The position numbers and the translations under genes are program-made. DNA of 23,231 nucleotides, taken from a virus. Shown piece after piece: positions 7,683 through 13,796 of this stretch. Under the pieces are notes generated by a model, which had not been told where the DNA came from, searched no databases, and saw only the letters and a list, made by a program, of their open reading frames with translations. The DNA is taken from the IMG/VR virus record IMGVR_UViG_3300032092_002703, positions 1 through 23,231 of that record. One strand, 5' to 3'. Each line of letters starts with the position of its first letter. The stretch's first letter is position 1.

Positions 7683-8351
7683 ATGTATGACGTGAAGAAA
7701 CCGCACGAAAATTACGGCAATCTGATTTGGCAGGACGGAGTTCTATACGCCTTGGATGGTACGATTCTCCCCAAGGACCCCGTTAAGCTGGTTGCCAAAG
7801 GATACAATCCTCAAATCAGCCTTCGCCAAAAACTCTTTGGATACTCGGAAGAACTGCGAATTCAAAAAGAGTATGAAGAGAAGATGCTGCAGATTGAACA
7901 GATGAAAGCAGAGCGCGAGGAAAACTTCCGGCGCAGCTTACAGGCGCTACAGGAACAAGCGTATTCTCAGACCAGCCAAGTCACCCAGCAACAGGCTTGG
8001 GAAGACTTGATGCCTGACCCAGTTCAGTTGGATGTCCCAATTCTTCCTGAAGAGCTGGTGAGTGGAGCCCTGAATGAGATGATCGACCAGGGAGTTCCTG
8101 CGAACCAATTGCCTACCCGAGAAGAGGTGGAGGTGCAGCAACCGACGTTCATTCCTCCCCCTCCTCCGCCTTTGGCTGCGCATCTTGGAATTGATGGAGA
8201 GCCGGCTCACCAGGTTGTGGGTGGGGGTGCGCCTTCAACCAATTGGGTGTCCGCAACTCCTCCTCCGGTAATTCCTCCTTTTGAGCAAGTGGCTGCCGCT
8301 GCCCAACAAAAACCAAAAGTCAATCGTCGTCAAAGGGTGAATATTGACTAA
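7683..8351 (+). CDS. Coiled-coil, proline-rich structural protein
   Basis: A 222-residue protein in three parts. A small N-terminal segment (1-50, NLIWQDGVLYALDGTILPKD) looks folded. A charged coiled coil follows (about 52-105), then a low-complexity tail with six consecutive prolines (158-163), further Pro clusters (193-199) and a basic end (KPKVNRRQRVNID). It is the first gene after the terminator; GAAAGG lies 11 bases upstream. Its stop overlaps the next ATG (TAATG). Position suggests a head-tail connector accessory or minor structural protein; the family is not recognised. Confidence 0.7.
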   Translation: MYDVKKPHENYGNLIWQDGVLYALDGTILPKDPVKLVAKGYNPQISLRQKLFGYSEELRIQKEYEEKMLQIEQMKAEREENFRRSLQALQEQAYSQTSQVTQQQAWEDLMPDPVQLDVPILPEELVSGALNEMIDQGVPANQLPTREEVEVQQPTFIPPPPPPLAAHLGIDGEPAHQVVGGGAPSTNWVSATPPPVIPPFEQVAAAAQQKPKVNRRQRVNID

Positions 8352-9259
8352 TGACTGTTGCAGAGCTAAAGACAAGCGTATTTGAATTATTCCCAAGACG
8401 TAATCCAGTGATTATGTCTCGCTTCGATGCGGATTTTAAATCCTGGATGGATGACCTGTCTGTGGTTATCCCTTGGAATTGTCTGCGCGTGTCTCCTCTG
8501 CAATTGGAAGAAGTCAGTTCAACCTGGCCTTTGAATCTGGCGGCCCCGACGTTGAAGTCGGGCCGCTGGATTGCCCCCGGTATTATGGTAACTCAAGCAG
8601 GGATTTCTCGATACGAATTCGAGACCCCACACGAATATGAAGAATGGGAAGATTCCTCTTGGTGGCACGAAACCCAAGTTTCTCAGTGTCACTTTGTCGC
8701 TTTGCTGGATGAAGAAGGTCGGTTTGTTCGTGAATTATTTAGTGAAAGTCAACAAACCTCGATACGTCGCAGTTCTCGCAAAGTTACGGAACGTGGCTGT
8801 CCCGTCGAATACTTTGTCACAACCAATGATGTAGGCCGGTCATTCCTAAATCTTCGTCCAGTCCCGGATGAACCTTATTTGTTGGCAGTTGGGTTTCAGC
8901 GAATTAAGCCTGTGAGCTACATCCCCCCAAGTGAGTCTGCTTCTTTGCATCCGCTACTCACCAACCACAGAACCGTGGTCCAGACCACTTGCCTACACAA
9001 GGTTAGTATGTTTTTCGACGAACCCAATATGCAGCAGAATTACGAGCGTGAATTATATGGTTCCCCTCCCAAAGGCTTGCAATTGGCAATTATGGAAAAA
9101 ACTGGGCTCATCGGGTATGCCTATCACGAGCAAATGAAACTCCAAACCCAGAAGAATCAAACAATACAGTTTTACCGTTCGGAAGCTCAAGCGATGGGTC
9201 GTGAGAGACCATCTGGACAAAGCCGACGGAGATACCCTAACAGGTGGGGGTATAGGTAA
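8351..9259 (+). CDS. Probable head-tail adaptor or tail-tube-A type protein
   Basis: A 302-residue protein immediately before a propeller-like tail protein. That is the place of T7 gp11 or P22 gp4-type adaptors, which sit under the portal. It begins with a helical segment, then a Trp-rich beta region (WEDSSWWHETQ) and a section LLAVGFQRIKPVSYIPPSES that resembles the extended region of such adaptors. A basic tail (SRRRYPNRWGYR) closes it. It is longer than T7 gp11 (196 residues). Translation appears coupled on both sides by TAATG junctions, and its own SD is weak. The functional call is from position and overall pattern. Confidence 0.5.
   Translation: MTVAELKTSVFELFPRRNPVIMSRFDADFKSWMDDLSVVIPWNCLRVSPLQLEEVSSTWPLNLAAPTLKSGRWIAPGIMVTQAGISRYEFETPHEYEEWEDSSWWHETQVSQCHFVALLDEEGRFVRELFSESQQTSIRRSSRKVTERGCPVEYFVTTNDVGRSFLNLRPVPDEPYLLAVGFQRIKPVSYIPPSESASLHPLLTNHRTVVQTTCLHKVSMFFDEPNMQQNYERELYGSPPKGLQLAIMEKTGLIGYAYHEQMKLQTQKNQTIQFYRSEAQAMGRERPSGQSRRRYPNRWGYR
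8540..8566 (+). other. Intragenic GC-rich hairpin
   Basis: GCGGCCCCGAC (8540-8550) pairs with GTCGGGCCGC (8557-8566), giving 10 base pairs with one bulged C and a six-base loop. It lies inside the adaptor gene and has no following U-run, so it is not a terminator. It may be chance or an mRNA structure. Confidence 0.45.
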
Positions 9260-10839
9260 TGGGGGAATTCGCTCGCTCCAACATTATCAACGTCCCTCTA
9301 TTCGATATGTCACTGGGAGTCTTCTACGACAGACATCCAGTGAATATTCCTGTTGGGGGGTGTTCTCAGGTTCGCAATATGGTCTGGTCAGACGGATATG
9401 TGTGCGCTCGCCCTGGGTTATACAAGCCGTATGGTATGGCAGTGAATTCAAACCCTGTGGTCCACCTTTCTAGATACGTCCCGTTGGTAGGCGAGACCAG
9501 ACTAATTAGAGTAAGCCGGGATTTGGCTGTTCCTACCACGATGCACGTTCACCAATACGCAGGAGGTGTTTGGACTGCTATCACTTCTCCAGGTGGGATT
9601 GCTGGAGCATTGGACCCCAACTCACCACCCCAGTCTGTGAATTTTGGTAACCGATGGTATTTGGCTCCGGGCAATACCGGGTTGTATGTCTTCAACGGGA
9701 CGACTTTGGTAACCCTGTCGAGCTTAATTAGTAACGCCAATCAGCGCCCGTGGGATGCTCCCAAGTTTCTTGCTGCAACGGAATCAAGACTCATAATTGC
9801 CAACACCTTGGACTCCACGTCGGGAGGTAACCGGGCTCCATTTCGTGTTGCCTGGTGCGACCGTAACCAGCCTTTAATTTGGTCTACCGGTTCTGCGGAT
9901 GGCAATGGTAGTTCCAGGTTTATCGACCTCCCCAGTGACTCCAGTCCGATTACTGGGTTGTTCTGTGGACCCAATTCAACTATTACAGTATTCAAATCTA
10001 GAGAAGTAATCATAGGCGAGCCGGCTGCCAGCCCATACTTTTTTGAATTCAAACTTCTTCAAAAGGGACCCGGTTGTATCTCTGCAAAGACCATCAAAGA
10101 ATGGCGAGATGGCAAAGTAATTATGCTTGGGGATGACAACGTGTATGTGTATGTCCCCGGGCAGACGCCCCAGCCGGCTGGAGATGCTATTCGACCCCGC
10201 TTCTTCGATTTGGCCAACATCATCCAATTAGACAGAAGCTGTGCGTTCATTGACCGGGATAACGATTTATACACCCTAATAGTCCCCGAGTCCACCGGCC
10301 CGACTGCAGGCAAGAACCTTCGAATGTTCACCCTGTCTCTCCGCAATGGTTCCTGGTGGGAGGGAGTCTACAACTTGGGGACCGACGCTAGCGCGGATGA
10401 GATTCTAGATGCTTTTGAATTCAGATTTGGGACTTGGCAATCAAAGGTGTTGCTTGGGTCAGCCAAAGGCAACATTTTCGAGTCCTCCTTCACTGTGACT
10501 AGTGATGACAACAACATTTTCGACACCATTTGGGTGTCCGGGGTAATTAGAATACCCCAATTGACAAACAACAAGACGCAGCAAGGCTCCCTCCAGATTA
10601 TGCGAGTGTATGCTGATAATGGGCAAGTTTCTTGTGGATGCTTCTGGGGGGATAACCTCGACAGGTTCTCCTTCAGCGATTTTGGAATTCAACAAATTGA
10701 TGGGGTCTCACAACCCTATGTGTCGGGCAGAGAGATAGCAGAGAATTTCAAATTCACGTTGGGAACTTCTAACGCTGTTAATTCACCTAAAATCACCGGG
10801 ATGGCCATCGGGTTTATCCCAGAGGGGAATACTCGGTGA
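9259..10839 (+). CDS. Propeller-like tail hub / tail-tube-B type protein
   Basis: A 526-residue beta-rich protein. It has the features of the propeller-bearing podovirus tail proteins (T7 gp12, P22 gp10 class): an early RPGLYKPYG (51-59), a blade-like TITVFKSREVIIGEP (241-255), and GPGCISAKTIKEWRDGKVIM (270-289) followed by a GDDNVYVY turn. This last is the widespread 'GC.s..S....g.v.~lg.dg.y' signature of this group. Such proteins close the channel below the adaptor and carry fibres. It overlaps the preceding stop by one base and the following GTG start by four bases. Family-level assignment is by motif memory. Confidence 0.7.
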   Translation: MGEFARSNIINVPLFDMSLGVFYDRHPVNIPVGGCSQVRNMVWSDGYVCARPGLYKPYGMAVNSNPVVHLSRYVPLVGETRLIRVSRDLAVPTTMHVHQYAGGVWTAITSPGGIAGALDPNSPPQSVNFGNRWYLAPGNTGLYVFNGTTLVTLSSLISNANQRPWDAPKFLAATESRLIIANTLDSTSGGNRAPFRVAWCDRNQPLIWSTGSADGNGSSRFIDLPSDSSPITGLFCGPNSTITVFKSREVIIGEPAASPYFFEFKLLQKGPGCISAKTIKEWRDGKVIMLGDDNVYVYVPGQTPQPAGDAIRPRFFDLANIIQLDRSCAFIDRDNDLYTLIVPESTGPTAGKNLRMFTLSLRNGSWWEGVYNLGTDASADEILDAFEFRFGTWQSKVLLGSAKGNIFESSFTVTSDDNNIFDTIWVSGVIRIPQLTNNKTQQGSLQIMRVYADNGQVSCGCFWGDNLDRFSFSDFGIQQIDGVSQPYVSGREIAENFKFTLGTSNAVNSPKITGMAIGFIPEGNTR

Positions 10840-11192
10840 TAGATGCGACAGAGCAAGCACTTGTAACCCTGATTAACCAGGGCGAGACGATTGCTGGATG
10901 GTCACTAGTGTTGGCAGTCACTAATGACAACGTGATTATTCTACGCAATTTGATGGTGGCCAACTGTTCGGGAGCAACTGCTCAGTTCGCTATGATGATT
11001 TGCCCGAACAGTTACACACCAGTCTCGGGAATCGACCAACCTAATGTGATATTTAAGATTGGCACCTTTGGACAGGACGAGAGCTATAATCAAAGCTTGA
11101 ATGCCGCTGTGCCATCTGGATACTCCGTATACGTGTGGGCTTCGAGTGTTGAGTTAAATTACCATCTGAGTGGGATTGTGGGACAGAGATGA
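10836..11192 (+). CDS. Small beta-rich structural protein (118 aa)
   Basis: Starts at GTG 10836, overlapping the previous stop as GTGA, with AGGGGAA upstream. It ends ATGA into the next gene. The sequence is a run of short beta strands (SLVLAVTNDNVIILRNLMVAN, NVIFKIGTFG, YSVYVWASS) with no membrane helix and no charge clustering. It probably forms a small beta sandwich. Position inside the tail block argues for a virion part such as a tail or fibre attachment protein. I do not recognise it. Confidence 0.7.
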   Translation: MIDATEQALVTLINQGETIAGWSLVLAVTNDNVIILRNLMVANCSGATAQFAMMICPNSYTPVSGIDQPNVIFKIGTFGQDESYNQSLNAAVPSGYSVYVWASSVELNYHLSGIVGQR

Positions 11193-11668
11193 TTGTTAAA
11201 AAGGCGGACATAGAGGATTACCCGGCAGTATTCGAGATTTGGAGACTGCTGCGTGACAGCAAAGATCACGCTTTCAAAATCGAGGGTGGAGATGCTGAAT
11301 TCAAAATATTGTTCAAGGCCAACCTATCCAGCCCACTTGTGCAAGTTTGGGCTGTGTATGCTCCTGGAGCTGTGTCGGGTGGACAGTGCCTGGCTTTCGC
11401 AATTACTCAGGTGGTTGTGACTCCCGTCCCGGATAGCAATGGGATAGTGCACAACTCAGCCCAACTATTCATTCGGGCAGTATACGCTCGACACGGTAGT
11501 CACGTAGAAGCTATCAAAGCACTACAAGAAGAATTCCTGAAGTTCTGTAAGGCGAACGGTTGTCACTCTATATTCGGCAATTGTCGTCTTGATTTCAACG
11601 TAAAGGCGGCGGAACGTGCCTACGGTTGGAAACCCAAATACATTGTGATGGCAAAGGAGGTCGAATAA
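11189..11668 (+). CDS. GNAT-like protein, position of T7 gp13
   Basis: A 159-residue protein that starts like an acetyltransferase (MIVKKADIEDYPAVFEIWRL) and ends with a GNAT-like motif B (KAAERAYGWKPKYIVMAKEV, 139-158). The acetyl-CoA pyrophosphate loop (usually Q/R-x-x-G-x-G/A) is only poorly matched by YARHGSH (99-105), so enzyme activity is doubtful. T7 gp13, an internal virion protein with a GNAT-like fold, sits at the same place after the two tail-tube genes. A structural, non-catalytic role is therefore plausible, by inference. The start overlaps the previous stop (ATGA). Confidence 0.6.
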   Translation: MIVKKADIEDYPAVFEIWRLLRDSKDHAFKIEGGDAEFKILFKANLSSPLVQVWAVYAPGAVSGGQCLAFAITQVVVTPVPDSNGIVHNSAQLFIRAVYARHGSHVEAIKALQEEFLKFCKANGCHSIFGNCRLDFNVKAAERAYGWKPKYIVMAKEVE

Positions 11669-11669
11669 T

Positions 11670-12218
11670 ATGGGAGGAAATTCTGGTGGGGGTGGAAGCA
11701 CCCAGGTAATTGACACTAATGCACAGCGGACTCCGCATCCATTGGAGCCCGTATTTATGCCTCACGCTGAATTAGCATTGAACGCGAATCAGAAGTTCGC
11801 TCAGCGTGGGACTGGTTTTCGGTATATGCCGACCGGATACTTCGGCCAGGTTGAGATGGCTGGGCCTAATCCGACCATTTTTGGGAATCCCTATGGATAT
11901 TCACAACACGCCCCGTTCTTTGGACCACAACCCCAAGGAGCATCCCAGGCACAGATCAATGCTCGCAATATGCCAGCTCCGGCTAACCCTAACCCCCAAC
12001 AGGGTGGAGGTAATTCAAATCCTCCCCCACCTACACAAGAACAAACCCAAAACCAGTGGACACCGTTCTTACAAAACCTGGCGCAATACTTCCAACAAAC
12101 CCCCCAAGGCGGAATACCTCAGAACTTTTCTCAGCAGACGTTGGCGAGCTTGTTTGGTTTCCCCCCACCCCAGCAACAGGGTCCAACTCCGCCCCCACAA
12201 CAGCAAGGAGGAGCCTAA
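11670..12218 (+). CDS. Gly/Pro/Gln-rich protein, probable internal virion component
   Basis: A 182-residue protein with AAGGAGG (11654-11660) nine bases before its ATG. The first part (MGGNSGGGGSTQVIDTNAQR... to about residue 90) has aromatic residues and may contact a partner. The rest is low complexity (PNPQQGGGNSNPPPPTQ; end PPPQQQGGA) with one short helix, WTPFLQNLAQYFQQT. No motif is recognised. It heads a run of similarly biased proteins leading to the ejection proteins. A longer alternative reading frame over the same bases was rejected. Confidence 0.72.
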   Translation: MGGNSGGGGSTQVIDTNAQRTPHPLEPVFMPHAELALNANQKFAQRGTGFRYMPTGYFGQVEMAGPNPTIFGNPYGYSQHAPFFGPQPQGASQAQINARNMPAPANPNPQQGGGNSNPPPPTQEQTQNQWTPFLQNLAQYFQQTPQGGIPQNFSQQTLASLFGFPPPQQQGPTPPPQQQGGA

Positions 12219-13109
12219 ATGGCAGTATCATTCGGCACGGGTTTGGATGGGAAGCCGACAAGTCAGCCCACCTTCACTCCCCCTAACCCAAATGGAAACC
12301 CCAATTCAACTCCTCAACAGGTTGGACAAGTTATCAATGGGACTTTCGTTCCTGGCCAAACACAGAATGGACAATTCGTTCCTGGTCAATTACAAAACGG
12401 GAACTTCACTCCAGGGACGTATGACCCAATGGGCAACTTCACTCCTACCCCAACCAACACTGGGGGAGGAAATACTCCTGCCCCAACTACCGGTGGAGGC
12501 GGCAACTCACAACCCCAGGGACCAACTGAGTGGAACCGGATCCCCAACAATGTGAATGAATATTTGCAGTTCTTGGAGCCGAATTACACTGCCGGCTTAT
12601 TCAACTTAGCAGGTGTGGCTGGAAACATTGGGTCAATGGTTGGTCAGACCACTCCCCAGGCAACGCAATTCCTGGGTGGTCTGTTTAGTCCGACTTTGAA
12701 TCCTATGGAGCAGGCGTTTATGCAAGCGGGAGGTGAAGAACAGCGTCGAGCAATGGAACAGGCAATGCTTCGGATGGAAGGTGGCTTTGAGAATATGCCT
12801 TACCATTCAGGGTTGCAACAAGTGCAGCGTGAAGTGCTTCGGGATGCGAATAATTCGATGCTTCGAGAGGCATCCCAATTAGGACTGCAGAGACAGCAAT
12901 TAGCTACTGGGGCTCTGCAGTATCCTTTGGAAATGCCAATTAACGCTGCCAACACTGCGGCGCAAGCAGCCGAGAGAATGTTCAATATGGGTAACGCGGC
13001 TTACAATGCTCAGTATCAGATACCTCTGAGCATCTTTAGTCAATTACCATATGCGGCACCAACAGTTCTACAAACACAAGGCCAACAAGGCGGAAAGGGG
13101 TTATTCTAA
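12219..13109 (+). CDS. Repeat-bearing internal virion protein candidate
   Basis: A 296-residue protein with a perfect AAGGAGG SD seven bases before ATG. Residues 1-105 are Pro/Gly/Asn/Thr-rich and contain four degenerate copies of NG-x-F-x-PG-x-x-Q (from Asn40). Residues about 108-290 are helical with Met/Ala/Gln-rich amphipathic stretches (EQAFMQAGGEEQRRAMEQAM; NAANTAAQAAERMFNMGNAA), a pattern common among short-tailed phage ejection proteins such as T7 gp14. The role is inferred from composition and order; the family is not recognised. Confidence 0.72.
   Translation: MAVSFGTGLDGKPTSQPTFTPPNPNGNPNSTPQQVGQVINGTFVPGQTQNGQFVPGQLQNGNFTPGTYDPMGNFTPTPTNTGGGNTPAPTTGGGGNSQPQGPTEWNRIPNNVNEYLQFLEPNYTAGLFNLAGVAGNIGSMVGQTTPQATQFLGGLFSPTLNPMEQAFMQAGGEEQRRAMEQAMLRMEGGFENMPYHSGLQQVQREVLRDANNSMLREASQLGLQRQQLATGALQYPLEMPINAANTAAQAAERMFNMGNAAYNAQYQIPLSIFSQLPYAAPTVLQTQGQQGGKGLF
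12336..12446 (+). repeat. Tandem 30-base coding repeats
   Basis: Units begin at 12336, 12366 and 12396 (30, 30, 33 bases) and a partial one at 12429. They encode NGTFVPGQTQ, NGQFVPGQLQ, NGNFTPGTYDP and MGNFTP. The DNA copies have diverged while Asn-Gly, Phe and Pro-Gly are largely kept, which suggests selection on the peptide. Confidence 0.85.
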
Positions 13110-13619
13110 ATGAAGATGTTCAATCCACAAATTCAGCAACAGCAACCACAGCAACAGCAAGGCGGTTTGCTGTCCTCACTATTCGGATTGCTAGGTGCAG
13201 CAGCCCCGCATATCGGTGGTCCGGCTGGGATGATTGCCACGATGGGTAAGGCAATCACAAACCCCAATGCCCAGAATCTATCTGGGGCGATTGGGCAGAT
13301 GGCTGAGATGGTAGGGGATAACAACAGCGACGGCAAACCCGACGTTGCCCAGTCGGGCAACCAGACCCCGTTCCAGCAGCCCGGTTTTGTGGGACCCACC
13401 CAGGAATCTGCATTGGAGAATCCAGGCGGTGGTCAGGTGAATGATTCCACTACTACGCCGGTCGAGCAGAATTCACAAGAGGGAGAACAATCCCAACAAC
13501 CATCTGAAACGGATGTGTATGCCGGAATGACGGTTCGTGATATGTTTCAGAAGTTTCCTGGTTTGGAGGGGATGTTCCCGACAATGCTTGCACAACTGCA
13601 GCGAAACGGTATGGGATAG
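13110..13619 (+). CDS. Gln-rich protein with amphipathic segment
   Basis: A 169-residue protein. It opens with a polyglutamine-like run (QIQQQQPQQQQGG), then a hydrophobic, Gly/Ala-rich segment (LLSSLFGLLGAAAPHIGGPA, 20-39), a disordered acidic middle, and a short folded-looking end (DVYAGMTVRDMFQKF...). The hydrophobic segment could insert in a membrane during DNA ejection; this is inference. AAAGGGG lies about ten bases before the ATG. It follows the previous stop directly and is followed by a tiny gene. Confidence 0.7.
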   Translation: MKMFNPQIQQQQPQQQQGGLLSSLFGLLGAAAPHIGGPAGMIATMGKAITNPNAQNLSGAIGQMAEMVGDNNSDGKPDVAQSGNQTPFQQPGFVGPTQESALENPGGGQVNDSTTTPVEQNSQEGEQSQQPSETDVYAGMTVRDMFQKFPGLEGMFPTMLAQLQRNGMG

Positions 13620-13630
13620 GAGGTGATGGA

Positions 13631-13783
13631 ATGAAAGGCAGCAAGAAAAGCGGATGCACCGATTGCAAGATGGGTGCCAAAGCATCTACTCTGGGAACTG
13701 GCAAGTTGGTCAACAATATGATCTCAGAGAACAAAGAGAAATCCACTATGGGTGGTAAGTGGCCCAAAGGCGGGAAGAAATAG
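13631..13783 (+). CDS. Tiny basic CxxC protein (50 aa)
   Basis: ATG at 13631 sits seven bases after AGGAGG (13618-13623), which itself overlaps the previous stop. The peptide starts MKGSKKSGCTDCKMG and ends GGKWPKGGKK. It is strongly basic (many Lys), Gly-rich and has one C-T-D-C pair (Cys9, Cys12), half of a zinc-knuckle-like site. A DNA-binding or packaged peptide is possible. It is short, but the strong SD and lack of another gene here support it. Not recognised. Confidence 0.68.
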   Translation: MKGSKKSGCTDCKMGAKASTLGTGKLVNNMISENKEKSTMGGKWPKGGKK

Positions 13784-13784
13784 T

Positions 13785-13790
13785 AGGAGG
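13785..13790 (+). promoter_or_regulatory. Ribosome binding site selecting GTG 13797
   Basis: AGGAGG lies six bases upstream of GTG 13797, directly after the stop of the tiny CxxC gene. An in-frame upstream GTG at 13752 would overlap the tiny gene and lacks an SD, so 13797 is the better start. Confidence 0.8.
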
Positions 13791-13796
13791 TTTGTT

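Noticed and set aside
11806-12555. A 249-codon + strand frame overlapping the junction of two genes
   Set aside because: It is an out-of-frame reading of Gln/Pro-rich coding sequence. The two genes it crosses each have a near-perfect SD and end and begin cleanly at 12218/12219.
13752-13796. Upstream extension of the 656-residue protein to GTG 13752
   Set aside because: It would overlap the tiny CxxC gene, has no SD, and bypasses the AGGAGG six bases before GTG 13797.
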